From a virus: a stretch of DNA of 64,000 bases. The notes under the pieces are model-generated. The model saw only the letters and a list, made by a program, of their open reading frames with translations. It did not search any database and had not been told where the DNA came from. This document shows, piece after piece, positions 25,231 to 33,080 of this stretch. The DNA lies in IMG/VR virus record IMGVR_UViG_3300008963_000727, positions 1 through 64,000 of that record; one strand, 5' to 3'. A program made the position numbers and the translations under genes. Position 1 is the stretch's first letter. Every line of letters starts with the position of its first letter.

Positions 25231-25501
25231 TGCGGATGAAATTGATATCCTTCAACAAGGCAATGATTTTGAACTTTCTGTTCTACAATCATCTGGAGAT
25301 AACTTTTTACAAGGTAGCGTTGTAGGAGATAACCACTCTATAACCTCTGAGCAATCTGGGAGTTCTTCTGCATCGTTTGATTTAACGAATTCTGGCGGTG
25401 GTGTTAATTTAAATATTCAACAAAATGACAATGATTCTGTATCCGTGACTAAAATTTGCACAGACCCCGCTGGGTGTTCTGTTTCTATTAATCAAAATTA
25501 A
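25175..25501 (+). CDS. Second curlin-like protein, minor
   Basis: 108 residues with a signal peptide (IIKLVLAIIVLGLIKVANA). The mature part has curlin-type repeats: IDILQQGNDFELSVLQS, GDNFLQGSVVGDNHSITS, LNIQQNDNDSVSV, SVSINQN. It has two cysteines in KICTDPAGCSV. It starts inside fecR (56 nt overlap). The short size suggests a nucleator (CsgB-like) or a capping subunit; inference. Confidence 0.78.
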   Translation: MIIKLVLAIIVLGLIKVANADEIDILQQGNDFELSVLQSSGDNFLQGSVVGDNHSITSEQSGSSSASFDLTNSGGGVNLNIQQNDNDSVSVTKICTDPAGCSVSINQN

Positions 25502-25513
25502 TAATACACGAAC

Positions 25514-25521
25514 ATAAATAT
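25514..25521 (+). promoter_or_regulatory. T4-type late promoter of the CHASE2 cyclase
   Basis: ATAAATAT at 25514-25521 followed by four bases and the ATG at 25526. A leaderless late transcript is expected. Confidence 0.65.
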
Positions 25522-25525
25522 CCCA

Positions 25526-27580
25526 ATGAAGTGGATAACTCATTGGACAACGGCTCTCATAACCTTAATCTTAATTCTATCTATACACTACAGTGATGGG
25601 TTTATCACCGAGACGCTTCGCCTTAAACAATTTGACCTACTACAACAAACCGATCCCGTTCAAGTTTCCAAAGACATTGGCGTTGTTACTATTGATGAGG
25701 ATGCAATAGAACGATATGGACAATGGCCTTGGAGCAGGGAAACTATAGCAGATATAATATGGCAGTTGAGAAAAGATGGGGCAGGTGTAATTGTACTTCC
25801 TATTTTATTTTCAGAAATTGACAGGTTAGGGGGTGATGAGTATCTTGCTGAAACCCTTGAAAACAACAGCATAGTAATATCACAAACAGGCACACAGAGG
25901 TATAGTCAAAACTCTGTTCCAAGAGGCATCGCAAAAATAGGCGAACCTGTGCCCTATCTATTCCAATGGCAAGGCGTTTTGGGTCCTATTCCAGAGCTAG
26001 GAAAAGCAGCAGATGGTGTGGGCGTTATCAATACAGTTCCTGAGATAGACGGCGTTGTTCGCAGAGTGCCACTTCTTATGCGAGTAGAAGACGAGGTGTT
26101 TCCCTCTTTGGGAGTAGAAGTTATTAGAGTAGCAACAGGCCAACCATCTTATCAAGTAAAAGAATCTGGATCGGGAATAGAGGCAGTCCGAGTTCCCGGG
26201 TTTCCCATAATAAACACAGACCCCAATGGAAGAATATGGTTACGATGGAATAAAAAATTCCCCACCATATCTGCAGCAGAATCTGACTTTTCAGAGTTTC
26301 AAGGCAAAACTGTAATCATTGGTGCTCAAGCCGCAGGGATAAGTGGTATCATAGCCTCCCCAACAGGACCAAGATATAATTACGAACCCGCAGCAGTAAC
26401 TTTACAAACACTTATTGACGGCGAACAAATTGAGCGTCCTTACTGGGCATTTCAAGCAGAACTTGCATCTACTCTTGCGTTAGGCTTGGTGGTTATTGTT
26501 CTTGGAAGATTCACGCCTTATTGGGTAGTGGGTATAGGAATGATTGCACTTAGTGCCACACTTGTATTCGCTGTAGATTATGCTTGGTCTAACTATTTGT
26601 ACATGCTTGATGGTACAATGCCTCTTGCTGCATTAATTCTTGTTGGATTACACTCAGTATTTCTTCGCTTTGTGAAAGAATTTAAAGAAAAACAAGCAAT
26701 TAAAAAGCAATTTTCTGGATATGCTTCCCCACAAGTTGTAAAACTACTTCAGACCAATCCTGATTTAATCAAACACGGCACAAAAAAGAAAATCACAACC
26801 GTAATGACTGATCTCCGAGGATTTACTCCTCTAAGTGAAAGTTTTGGTGATGATGTTCAAGGTTTGACGCGTATGATGAACTCATATATGGATGCAATAT
26901 CCAAGCCCGTTCTTGAAAGTAATGCCATGATTATCAAGTACATTGGTGATGCAACCATGCATATTCACAATGCACCGATAGATGACGATATGCATGCTAC
27001 AAACGCTGTATCCACCGCATTAAAGATGTTATCTGCAGTTGATCGGTTCAATGAGCATTTGACAGAACAAAATAAACCACAAATTGGAATGGGTGTAGGA
27101 ATTAATACTGGTAAAGCCTATATGGGAGAAATTGGTAGTACTCAGCGTCACAGTTATGATGTATTGGGTGATAGTGTTAATGTTGCCGCTCGTTTAGAAG
27201 GACAATCAAAGTCCTATGGCGTAAGAATAGTCACAGGTTCTGAAACCGCTCATTTAACATACAAACAGTTTTTCTATCTGGAGTTAGATAAAATAGCAGT
27301 AAAAGGAAAGAGCAAACCGTTAAAAATTTACACGGTATTAGAACACGCCGAAAATACACCTGACGAATATTTTGATGCAAGAGAAAAGCATGATCGTATG
27401 TTAGAGATGTATCGCATTAAAAACTTTGATGAAACAATTACATTATGCAATGAGTTGTGTGGAAGTTTTGATGGTGCCATGGATGCTTATTATGATTTGT
27501 GGATAGAGCGTTGTAAATTTATGCTTGCCCAAGATTTGCCATCTGATTGGGATGGCACATTCACAGCAACCAGCAAATAA
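25526..27580 (+). CDS. CHASE2-domain class III adenylate/guanylate cyclase
   Basis: 684 residues: one N-terminal membrane helix, an extracytoplasmic CHASE2 domain (about residues 40-305, with DIGVVTIDEDAIERYGQWPW), three more membrane helices (~310-385) and a cytoplasmic class III catalytic domain (~415-605). The metal aspartates D429 (MTDLRGFT) and D475 (KYIGDATM), and SYDVLGDSVNVAARLEG with the transition-state Asn and Arg, are intact. The K and D of the substrate pocket favour ATP. It would make cAMP in the host in response to an envelope signal. Bacterial genes of this type often follow a fecR gene, as here. Confidence 0.92.
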   Translation: MKWITHWTTALITLILILSIHYSDGFITETLRLKQFDLLQQTDPVQVSKDIGVVTIDEDAIERYGQWPWSRETIADIIWQLRKDGAGVIVLPILFSEIDRLGGDEYLAETLENNSIVISQTGTQRYSQNSVPRGIAKIGEPVPYLFQWQGVLGPIPELGKAADGVGVINTVPEIDGVVRRVPLLMRVEDEVFPSLGVEVIRVATGQPSYQVKESGSGIEAVRVPGFPIINTDPNGRIWLRWNKKFPTISAAESDFSEFQGKTVIIGAQAAGISGIIASPTGPRYNYEPAAVTLQTLIDGEQIERPYWAFQAELASTLALGLVVIVLGRFTPYWVVGIGMIALSATLVFAVDYAWSNYLYMLDGTMPLAALILVGLHSVFLRFVKEFKEKQAIKKQFSGYASPQVVKLLQTNPDLIKHGTKKKITTVMTDLRGFTPLSESFGDDVQGLTRMMNSYMDAISKPVLESNAMIIKYIGDATMHIHNAPIDDDMHATNAVSTALKMLSAVDRFNEHLTEQNKPQIGMGVGINTGKAYMGEIGSTQRHSYDVLGDSVNVAARLEGQSKSYGVRIVTGSETAHLTYKQFFYLELDKIAVKGKSKPLKIYTVLEHAENTPDEYFDAREKHDRMLEMYRIKNFDETITLCNELCGSFDGAMDAYYDLWIERCKFMLAQDLPSDWDGTFTATSK

Positions 27581-27584
27581 ATAC
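27577..27584 (+). promoter_or_regulatory. T4-type late promoter
   Basis: ATAAATAC overlapping the cyclase stop codon and ending four bases before the ATG at 27589. Leaderless geometry. Confidence 0.65.
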
Positions 27585-27588
27585 TTTT

Positions 27589-27867
27589 ATGGAGTTTTTA
27601 ACACTTGTATCTGAAGTTGGATTCCCTATTGCTGGTGCACTGGTAGCAGGAGCATTTGTTTTTATATCGCTGAGATTTATACTTGCAAGTGTTACCGAAT
27701 CTCTAAACACTCTCAAAAACATTATATCTCAATTAGATAACCGTGTCTTAACAATGAACAATGATCTTGTAAAAATAGATGCACTTATGAGTTATGCATT
27801 AGGAGTTAAACCAAACATAGAGCGGATTGCTGCGAATGAGGGCAAGGATGATGCTCGCCGAGATTAA
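27589..27867 (+). CDS. Small holin-like membrane protein, BhlA/UviB-like
   Basis: 92 residues from ATG 27589. One membrane helix (GFPIAGALVAGAFVFISLRFI) preceded by SEVGFPI, and a helical tail SLNTLKNIISQLDNRVLTM. The layout (short N-terminus, YGFPI-like helix, coiled tail) resembles BhlA/UviB holin-like proteins. It is a paralogue of the next gene. Lysis role is inference. Confidence 0.68.
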   Translation: MEFLTLVSEVGFPIAGALVAGAFVFISLRFILASVTESLNTLKNIISQLDNRVLTMNNDLVKIDALMSYALGVKPNIERIAANEGKDDARRD

Positions 27868-27869
27868 AA

Positions 27870-28214
27870 ATGGATAACATTGTCAATGCCATTAATGAAT
27901 ATGGTTTTCCTATTGTTGCCGCAGTGGGAATGGGTGGGTTCATTTATTATATATGGCGATGGGTAACAGAAACCGTTGATCCAGTTATTGGCGAGACAAT
28001 GGGAACACTTATTAAGTTAGTAGATAGAGTTAGAATGTTGGATAACGATATGATTCGTCTCAACACAAAACTCGCAATGGTTTTAGAACATAAATCTCAT
28101 ATTGACCAAAATCTTTCAGCAGAACAGCGAGATGAATTAGAAGAAATTATTCATCGCTATCAATCACAAAGTGAAACATTTGATTCTACTGGAAACTCCC
28201 CCAAAAACAAATAA
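27870..28214 (+). CDS. Small holin-like membrane protein, paralogue of 27589
   Basis: 114 residues. NAINEYGFPIVAAVGMGGFIYYIW is the membrane helix with the same YGFPI lead-in as its neighbour; the tail DRVRMLDNDMIRLNTKL matches the neighbour's coil, then an extra C-terminal extension. Tandem duplication is likely. No amidase or other endolysin is visible nearby. Confidence 0.68.
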   Translation: MDNIVNAINEYGFPIVAAVGMGGFIYYIWRWVTETVDPVIGETMGTLIKLVDRVRMLDNDMIRLNTKLAMVLEHKSHIDQNLSAEQRDELEEIIHRYQSQSETFDSTGNSPKNK

Positions 28215-28235
28215 TATAATTTGGTGCTCTGCAAC

Positions 28236-28262
28236 ATAAATACTCCCATAAAAAAGGAGTAT
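28236..28262 (+). promoter_or_regulatory. Late promoter nested in an RBS-hiding hairpin
   Basis: ATAAATAC (28236-28243). A 7-bp stem ATACTCC (28240-28246) / GGAGTAT (28256-28262) buries the GGAG ribosome binding site. Late RNA is expected to start around 28248-28250, after the 5' arm, so only read-through RNA could form the hairpin. Confidence 0.65.
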
Positions 28263-28266
28263 AAAG

Positions 28267-28488
28267 TTGTATATCATGTCATTAGGAAAATCTATTTCTG
28301 AAATGTCTATTGAAGAGATTAACCGTGCAGTGCAAGATAGATCGGACTGGATAGAAAATTATCTGAGTATATCACTTGAGGGCGATACGACGGTTGATAT
28401 GGAACCATTAAGGCATTGGTCCAATGAACTATATGCACTCAATTCTGCCAGAATACAACGCTTTTCAGAATTAAAAGCCACAGCATAA
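28267..28488 (+). CDS. Small protein under hairpin/late-promoter control
   Basis: 73 residues from TTG 28267 (spaced 7 nt from GGAG) or 70 from ATG 28276 (MSLGKSISEMSIEEINRAVQ). Acidic, helical, with LEGDTTVDMEPLRHW. Function unknown. The T4-like switch upstream suggests a late product. Confidence 0.65.
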   Translation: MYIMSLGKSISEMSIEEINRAVQDRSDWIENYLSISLEGDTTVDMEPLRHWSNELYALNSARIQRFSELKATA

Positions 28489-28494
28489 ACTCTG

Positions 28495-28503
28495 ATTAAA
28501 TAC
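28495..28503 (+). promoter_or_regulatory. Late-type promoter
   Basis: ATTAAATAC, seven bases before the ATG at 28511. Confidence 0.5.
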
Positions 28504-28510
28504 AGGTATT

Positions 28511-29158
28511 ATGATACCTTCAGCCAACATTCATGCAAACAGTAATGCCAAGATTATTTTTTCCAGTTTAAAAACTGTAGGACAGCATTACTACTATCGT
28601 AATTCTGCGATTGATAAAATATTCTTCTTAAATATACCCAAAAATGCATCGTCCTATATTAGAAACACGATGCATTTTATTGATAACCCATCCACCGAAC
28701 CACGAAGTTTTTGTATTGTTCGTGAGCCATTAGAAAGATTTATAAGCATTTACAAATATATGATAAATGTAGAAGAAAGATTTGACGAGTTCTTTCAAGC
28801 ATTCTTGTATGATAAAGATTTATCTAATGAGAATTATATAAAAGTTGGTGTTGAACACCTAATGCCGCAATCGTTTTTTGTAGATAACGCACCATCTGAA
28901 TGGAAAAAACAATGCCAACTTATCACAATGGAAGATTTTTTTGCTGATGGTGTGGAATCTGGACTTCAACAAGTTGGATTAAAATCCAGAATTAGTCTTC
29001 CTAATACCAAAGTTAATTCCTCTGACTATGATGCATCATACAAAGATTGGATAATTGATAAAATCTATAAAGACCACTCAGAAATTTTTGACAAATATCT
29101 ATCTCAAGATTCTGAACTGTACCAAAAAGCAAAAAATAGAGAAGTGCTAATCCCTTGA
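28511..29158 (+). CDS. Sulfotransferase-family protein 1
   Basis: 215 residues. FFLNIPKNASSYIRNTM is the 5'-phosphosulfate-binding loop (PK-x2-SS) and FCIVREPLERFISIYKYM the 3'-phosphate motif (R-x-P-x2-RF-x-S). The enzyme should move sulfate from PAPS to a sugar or protein. A second member lies at 57106. With glycosyltransferase-like genes in the same window, glycan sulfation is a reasonable guess. Confidence 0.8.
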   Translation: MIPSANIHANSNAKIIFSSLKTVGQHYYYRNSAIDKIFFLNIPKNASSYIRNTMHFIDNPSTEPRSFCIVREPLERFISIYKYMINVEERFDEFFQAFLYDKDLSNENYIKVGVEHLMPQSFFVDNAPSEWKKQCQLITMEDFFADGVESGLQQVGLKSRISLPNTKVNSSDYDASYKDWIIDKIYKDHSEIFDKYLSQDSELYQKAKNREVLIP

Positions 29159-29183
29159 CATATGATGCTATACGGTGTAGCAT
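29155..29183 (+). promoter_or_regulatory. Promoter of the tRNA-Leu
   Basis: TTGACA (29155-29160), 17 nt, TAGCAT (29178-29183), ten bases before the tRNA 5' end. The -35 overlaps the sulfotransferase stop codon. Confidence 0.75.
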
Positions 29184-29192
29184 ACTAAAAAT

Positions 29193-29277
29193 GCCCGGGT
29201 GGTGGAATGGGTAGTCACTGAGGATTTAAAATCCTTTGCCGCAAGGCGTGCGAGTTCGAGTCTCGCTCCGGGCACCA
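29193..29277 (+). tRNA. tRNA-Leu (TAA)
   Basis: 85 nt including CCA. Acceptor GCCCGGG with TCCGGGC, long variable arm (class II), anticodon loop TTTAAAA with TAA, T-loop GTTCGAGTC. Encoded CCA. Confidence 0.93.
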
Positions 29278-29286
29278 AATAAAAAT

Positions 29287-29328
29287 TCTGATGGTATTTT
29301 AAACTGTTTAAATACAATTGCCATCAGA
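29287..29328 (+). other. Long imperfect hairpin between tRNA-Leu and tRNA-Thr
   Basis: TCTGATGG (29287-29294) pairs with CCATCAGA (29321-29328) and the inside contains a further near-perfect AT-rich palindrome (GTATTTTAAAC with GTTTAAATAC). Possibly a tRNA processing element or small RNA. Confidence 0.5.
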
Positions 29329-29331
29329 CAG

Positions 29332-29360
29332 TTGCCGAGTTAATCGCTCGGCAATTTTTT
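29332..29360 (+). terminator. Rho-independent terminator after tRNA-Leu
   Basis: TTGCCGAG (29332-29339) / CTCGGCAA (29347-29354) followed by TTTTTT, ending exactly at the tRNA-Thr 5' end. Confidence 0.85.
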
Positions 29361-29434
29361 GCCCGGTTAGTTAAATGGTATAACCACGGTTTTGTAATCC
29401 GTTGTTGGGAGTTCGATTCTCTCACCGGGCACCA
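29361..29434 (+). tRNA. tRNA-Thr (TGT)
   Basis: 74 nt with CCA. Acceptor GCCCGGT with ACCGGGC, anticodon loop TTTGTAA, T-loop GTTCGATTC. The last pair of the anticodon stem is T-T. Confidence 0.9.
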
Positions 29435-29442
29435 ATACACTC

Positions 29443-29500
29443 GGCCTGTATCTCAGTTGGATAGAACCAGCCTTCTATAGTAAAGTCATTTGAACCAAAC
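29443..29500 (+). pseudogene. Degenerate tRNA-Arg (TCT) remnant
   Basis: A good 5' half (GGCCTGTATCTCAGTTGGAT, then AGAACCAGCC TTCTA) resembles a tRNA D-arm and anticodon arm with TCT, but the 3' half is lost: no T-arm or matching acceptor strand follows. Either a decayed gene or the target scar of a recombination event. Confidence 0.6.
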
Positions 29501-29512
29501 CCTCTTTAATAA

Positions 29513-29520
29513 CTAAATAC
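29513..29520 (+). promoter_or_regulatory. Late-type promoter
   Basis: CTAAATAC 24 nt before the GTG at 29544; one base from the window's late box. Confidence 0.45.
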
Positions 29521-29543
29521 CTTAATAAACATAGGATTATGAA

Positions 29544-30422
29544 GTGATAGTTACTGACCTATTTGAAGGTATTTCTGATATAATTTTTCATCGCACTGGA
29601 TTTGGAAATCTAAAACAAATTCTTGAAAAAGACCAATTTGAACTGCGTCCAACATTTGCTAAACCATCAGAACAAGAATCAACCAGACGAAAGACAGACT
29701 TGTACTTTATGTCTACTGCCAGAACAAAAAACAGCAAATATATTAGTGACAGTGGATCTCCAGTATTAACACTTGATGGTCAAAAACTAAAACAAAATTA
29801 TTCTGGTTATGGTATGGATTATTATGGCCCATCATGGAGAGAAGTCAGTGGTGGTGAATATGAGCAAGAAGATCGTGTTTTCTCGCAAAAACCTAACATA
29901 ACCAATGCCAAAAAATATATTCTAATGATAGAGTTAGTCATGGAGTTCAATGCTGGTCAAGCAGACAATATTTTTAAAATTTATAGCATGGCTAAAAAAA
30001 GCGGCATACCAATAAAATTTTATGATAGTAAAGAAGATAGAAACCTTGGTAAAAATGCATTATCAGAAAAGGCGGTAAGAGAGGAGTTAAAGCGAAATCT
30101 TGCTAATTTAGAAAAGCGTAGACCATACACTCCACCGAGAAAAGAAATGTATGTTGGTGACGCAGTTCCTGCTATATTTTTAGGATTAAAGTTTGACCCA
30201 GAAGATAACATTCCTGCAGATGCAAAAACCCGAATTGATAAATTTCTAAGAAAATGGCCGGGAATGGACAAAGAATCTGTGCGTGTAGATTTTCACAATG
30301 CAGTATCTGATAAAAAATACAGAAACTTGATGACTCAAATTGTCGCGTTTATGAAGAAAAATAATTTGCGAACGATTGATGATTTGGGCGAGTTTGTGTA
30401 TCAAAAATGGATAGATAGATAA
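29544..30422 (+). CDS. Protein with possible ADP-ribosyltransferase-like fold and capsid-targeting-like N-terminus
   Basis: 292 residues, GTG start (MIVTDLFEGISD). The next segment FHRTGFGNLKQILEKDQF, then FMSTARTKNS and YEQEDRVFS, resembles the order of strands and the E-x-E/D element of ART-type folds, but no motif is conclusive. The first 12 residues (hydrophobic-acidic, TDLFEG) recall T4 capsid-targeting N-termini such as that of Alt, an injected ART. So an injected host-modifying enzyme is possible; low certainty. Its stop overlaps the ATG of the cysteine-protease-like gene. Confidence 0.6.
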   Translation: MIVTDLFEGISDIIFHRTGFGNLKQILEKDQFELRPTFAKPSEQESTRRKTDLYFMSTARTKNSKYISDSGSPVLTLDGQKLKQNYSGYGMDYYGPSWREVSGGEYEQEDRVFSQKPNITNAKKYILMIELVMEFNAGQADNIFKIYSMAKKSGIPIKFYDSKEDRNLGKNALSEKAVREELKRNLANLEKRRPYTPPRKEMYVGDAVPAIFLGLKFDPEDNIPADAKTRIDKFLRKWPGMDKESVRVDFHNAVSDKKYRNLMTQIVAFMKKNNLRTIDDLGEFVYQKWIDR

Positions 30423-30943
30423 TGGTTAAAATTTTTGAAGTTGAAAACAACAATACAAATACAATCGAAAATATTATAAAAATTGCACAAAACATATTTG
30501 GCACTGATAATCTTAGCAGTGGCAACTGTGGAAATTTTGCGTTAGCATTAGGTAAAATTCTTAAAGAAAAAGGCTTAAATCCAAAACTTGCTTTTACATT
30601 CAGAGAAGTAGATGATCTTACAAGCACCGAAATATCTAATCAAGGTACTCAAACTATCAGCAAAACAACTGTGTCCACTGAAACTATAGATGATGTTATT
30701 AACGCAGAAACTGATATCTATCATATTATTTTAAAAGTAAATGGGCAGTATTACGATGGCACAGGAAAAACAAACACAGACGAATTATTAGATATGGCAG
30801 ATGATCAATATGATGATTATTATCCGGGATTTTTTGATAATATCGAGTTGAATGACCCGGCTATGTTAAAATTAATACGAACTGAAACCAACTGCCAAAT
30901 TCCAATGCAAACATTTTATCAAAAAATTAAAGAAAAAATTTAA
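30422..30943 (+). CDS. Papain/transglutaminase-like cysteine enzyme candidate
   Basis: 173 residues, ATAATG overlap with the previous gene. A Cys36 at the start of a helix (SSGNCGNFALALGKIL), His101 (IYHIILKVNGQYY) and Asp112 (YDGTG) appear in the order and context of papain-like or transglutaminase-like triads. It may cut or modify a protein, perhaps in partnership with 29544. No signal peptide. Inference from motif order only. Confidence 0.62.
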   Translation: MVKIFEVENNNTNTIENIIKIAQNIFGTDNLSSGNCGNFALALGKILKEKGLNPKLAFTFREVDDLTSTEISNQGTQTISKTTVSTETIDDVINAETDIYHIILKVNGQYYDGTGKTNTDELLDMADDQYDDYYPGFFDNIELNDPAMLKLIRTETNCQIPMQTFYQKIKEKI

Positions 30944-30976
30944 CATTCAAAACACAAGATAAATTATAGAGTCAAT

Positions 30977-31054
30977 TCCGGCGTGGCTGAGATGGTAAAA
31001 GCGGCTGACTGTTAATCAGCGTCATTTATGTAGGTTCGACTCCTACCGCCGGAG
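30977..31054 (+). tRNA. tRNA-Asn (GTT)
   Basis: Acceptor TCCGGCG with CGCCGGA, anticodon stem TGACT-GTTAATC, T-loop GTTCGACTC, discriminator G. CCA is not encoded (CATT follows), unlike the other tRNAs here. Confidence 0.9.
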
Positions 31055-31087
31055 CATTCATATCCTTTCTCAATCTCCCATATCTTA

Positions 31088-31095
31088 ATAAATAC
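31088..31095 (+). promoter_or_regulatory. T4-type late promoter
   Basis: ATAAATAC five bases before the ATG at 31101. Confidence 0.65.
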
Positions 31096-31100
31096 ACTGT

Positions 31101-31628
31101 ATGAAAATAAAAGATATCTTATCCGAGGATAAAGATCCACTTTCTCAGTGGAACAACCAAGATCCAGTAAATTATATTAAACACTTACAAAAAACTTTTG
31201 GCAAACCTGACGAACTAACAACAGAACGTGCAGTTTGGTACAACAAAGATGGATTCAAGCGTATTGAAGTGTTGGATGAATATATCCTTCATAGTTCACC
31301 AACCCCACATTACGATTTTGTTTATTCATATATTGATTTGGATATCCCACATGAACTCTCTGATGAATTTGCCAAAAGTTCAGAAAGCATCCTAATTGAC
31401 CACCTTAAGGGTGAAGTGGGTGGACGCTGTGCTACACTTACTGCTAATGCGGTAACGCTGCAATATGTTATCGATGTTGTTACTAATAATGTTAAGCCTT
31501 CAAAAGCAGAATATGAAAAGCGTATTAAATCAATGAAGCGTATGTTTGAGAAAGGCGAAAAATATGAAAACGATTGGTGGCCTGACAAATCAAACGATGC
31601 TGACCCCAGCAATCCTTATTACAAATAA
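31101..31628 (+). CDS. Hypothetical phage protein with capsid-targeting-like N-terminus
   Basis: 175 residues, MKIKDILSEDKDPLSQW. The LSED-type N-terminus recalls capsid-targeting peptides. The C-terminus KYENDWWPDKSNDADPSNPYYK is acidic and aromatic. No catalytic motif. Probably a late product, from its promoter. Confidence 0.65.
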   Translation: MKIKDILSEDKDPLSQWNNQDPVNYIKHLQKTFGKPDELTTERAVWYNKDGFKRIEVLDEYILHSSPTPHYDFVYSYIDLDIPHELSDEFAKSSESILIDHLKGEVGGRCATLTANAVTLQYVIDVVTNNVKPSKAEYEKRIKSMKRMFEKGEKYENDWWPDKSNDADPSNPYYK

Positions 31629-31642
31629 TTGCACAATAATAC

Positions 31643-31671
31643 TTGACAAGCACTCCCCTCGCCTGTATTCT
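31643..31671 (+). promoter_or_regulatory. sigma70-like promoter
   Basis: TTGACA (31643-31648), 17 nt, TATTCT (31666-31671). Confidence 0.82.
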
Positions 31672-31704
31672 GCACACAAGTGTTAGTTAAAAAGGATGCT
31701 TGAT

Positions 31705-32034
31705 ATGTCAATGAACAAGATTATTCGTGAAAGAAAAGTCGCAGTGCTATACTCGCCGGGCTTTGGTGGCGGTTGGTTTTCTTGGAACACAGGCTGCCCA
31801 GAGTGCATCTTTGACCCTGAGATAGTCCAAATGGTACTTGACCGCGAACAAGCAGACGCAATTGAAGGGCGAGCACGAGAGAAGTGGAATCAGGGTGACA
31901 ACCATTTCTTCCCGGGCGGTGCAGATGCTCTTCAGGTGGCGTGGTTGCCCGAGGGTGTTCGTTTCTTTATCGAAGAGTATGATGGTTCAGAGGCAATAGT
32001 CACAGAACACGAAGTAAAATGGGTTACAGCATGA
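31705..32034 (+). CDS. Conserved phage protein of unknown function (FGxGWxSWN type)
   Basis: 109 residues from ATG 31705 (in-frame ATGs at 31696 and 31711 are alternatives; AAAGGA is best spaced for 31705). VAVLYSPGFGGGWFSWN followed by two cysteines (TGCPECIFDP) is a pattern I know from many unrelated phages, function unknown. Overlaps the next ATG by 4 nt. Confidence 0.75.
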   Translation: MSMNKIIRERKVAVLYSPGFGGGWFSWNTGCPECIFDPEIVQMVLDREQADAIEGRAREKWNQGDNHFFPGGADALQVAWLPEGVRFFIEEYDGSEAIVTEHEVKWVTA

Positions 32035-32270
32035 TCAAACAGCGTATTCAAGATTGTATATCTGGTTCAGGTTATCTTGAACGATACGGATCGCACCCGG
32101 GAACCTTACCGCTCATCGGCCCTGTCGTACTAGATGCGGTGGCTGGTTCAGAGCGAGGTTGGATGGGTAGTGTATTAGGTGCTGTTATGATGCTTGTGTT
32201 GTTTGGTGGCGTGTGGTTAATTGGAGCACATGATCGCGGCAAAGAACATCGTCTTCAACGCCGGGGTTGA
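32031..32270 (+). CDS. Small single-pass membrane protein
   Basis: 79 residues, ATGA overlap (MIKQRIQDCISGSGYLERYG). One helix near the C-terminus (MGSVLGAVMMLVLFGGVWLI) followed by a charged tail DRGKEHRLQRRG. Unknown. Confidence 0.65.
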   Translation: MIKQRIQDCISGSGYLERYGSHPGTLPLIGPVVLDAVAGSERGWMGSVLGAVMMLVLFGGVWLIGAHDRGKEHRLQRRG

Positions 32271-32295
32271 CAACTCAACTGTTAAAGCATATATT
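32267..32295 (+). promoter_or_regulatory. sigma70-like promoter
   Basis: TTGACA (32267-32272) overlapping the previous stop, 17 nt, TATATT (32290-32295). Confidence 0.8.
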
Positions 32296-32329
32296 GAAAT
32301 AACTTGAAATATACCAAGAGGATTTAAAA

Positions 32330-32506
32330 ATGGGATTTCTTGAAACACTTACAATTGTATTCATCGTACTCAAACTAACCGCAGTTATTGATTGGAGTTG
32401 GTTATATGTTTTCTCTCCTATCTTTGTTGCAGTCGGCATCTACTTTCTGATTTTTGCAACATACTTTGTTGTAGAACTACGATCTAAATTACGATCTATC
32501 AAGTAA
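32330..32506 (+). CDS. Small membrane protein, Fragile-X-F type phage family
   Basis: 58 residues with two hydrophobic segments. MGFLETLTIVFIVLKLTAVIDWSWLYVFSPIF matches the layout of the widespread phage proteins named transmembrane Fragile-X-F (VLKLTGVIDWSWWWVFAP). AGAGGA site. Function unknown. (Motif shown in parts: FIVLKLTAVIDWSWLYVF.). Confidence 0.75.
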   Translation: MGFLETLTIVFIVLKLTAVIDWSWLYVFSPIFVAVGIYFLIFATYFVVELRSKLRSIK

Positions 32507-32520
32507 TAGGAAAAGTAGTC

Positions 32521-32706
32521 ATGGTTGATATTGTAGATGATATTAGAAATGACCCAAGACAGTGCCCTGCATGTGAGCAGGGCATTATCTGTCCAATGAT
32601 TAAACAAGAAACCAGTGAGTATTTGGGGCGTATGATTTGTGATACTTGTGGGTCAGAGTTTAAAGTATCATACGAAAAGTATGCAGAACTTCAGGGTATA
32701 TCATGA
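32521..32706 (+). CDS. Small zinc-ribbon protein
   Basis: 61 residues. CPAC (residues ~18-21) and a later CDTC give four cysteines for one zinc; a CPM lies between. Might bind nucleic acid or a polymerase subunit. Overlaps the next ATG by 4 nt. Confidence 0.7.
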   Translation: MVDIVDDIRNDPRQCPACEQGIICPMIKQETSEYLGRMICDTCGSEFKVSYEKYAELQGIS

Positions 32707-32912
32707 GTGAAAATTCAATATTAAAAGCAAGAATAGACTCTTGCGAAAGGCGACAAACAGTAGCCGGAATATTAATAGCAATTGGTGTTGCAGCACAACA
32801 GTCAGGCAGTTTTTTTGATTGCTGGACAGTTGAGTATCTTGGGGTTGTTAAAATATTAGCTGGGTTGGCTGTTTTGACATATTCAATGTACCGTTCTGTT
32901 GTAGATTATTAA
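32703..32912 (+). CDS. Small two-helix membrane protein
   Basis: 69 residues with helices VAGILIAIGVAAQQSG and VVKILAGLAVLTYSMY and two cysteines (DSCERR, DCWTVE). Unknown. Confidence 0.65.
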   Translation: MSENSILKARIDSCERRQTVAGILIAIGVAAQQSGSFFDCWTVEYLGVVKILAGLAVLTYSMYRSVVDY

Positions 32913-32924
32913 TTTAAAAAAACA

Positions 32925-32953
32925 TTGACTGAGAAATCATTTACTGATAGTCT
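32925..32953 (+). promoter_or_regulatory. Promoter of the tRNA-Lys
   Basis: TTGACT (32925-32930), 17 nt, TAGTCT (32948-32953). TAGCAT/TAGTCT -10 boxes precede both promoter-bearing tRNAs. Confidence 0.72.
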
Positions 32954-32979
32954 ACACATATTGAAATAAGTTTTAAAAC

Positions 32980-33055
32980 GGGTGCGTAGCTCAGTTGGTA
33001 GAGCATCGGACTTTTAATCCGCTGGCCGGGGGTTCGAGACCCTCCGCACCCACCA
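32980..33055 (+). tRNA. tRNA-Lys (TTT)
   Basis: 76 nt with CCA. Acceptor GGGTGCG with CGCACCC, anticodon loop CTTTTAA, T-loop GTTCGAGAC. Confidence 0.95.
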
Positions 33056-33080
33056 TACATTAAAATAGGAAATAAAACAT

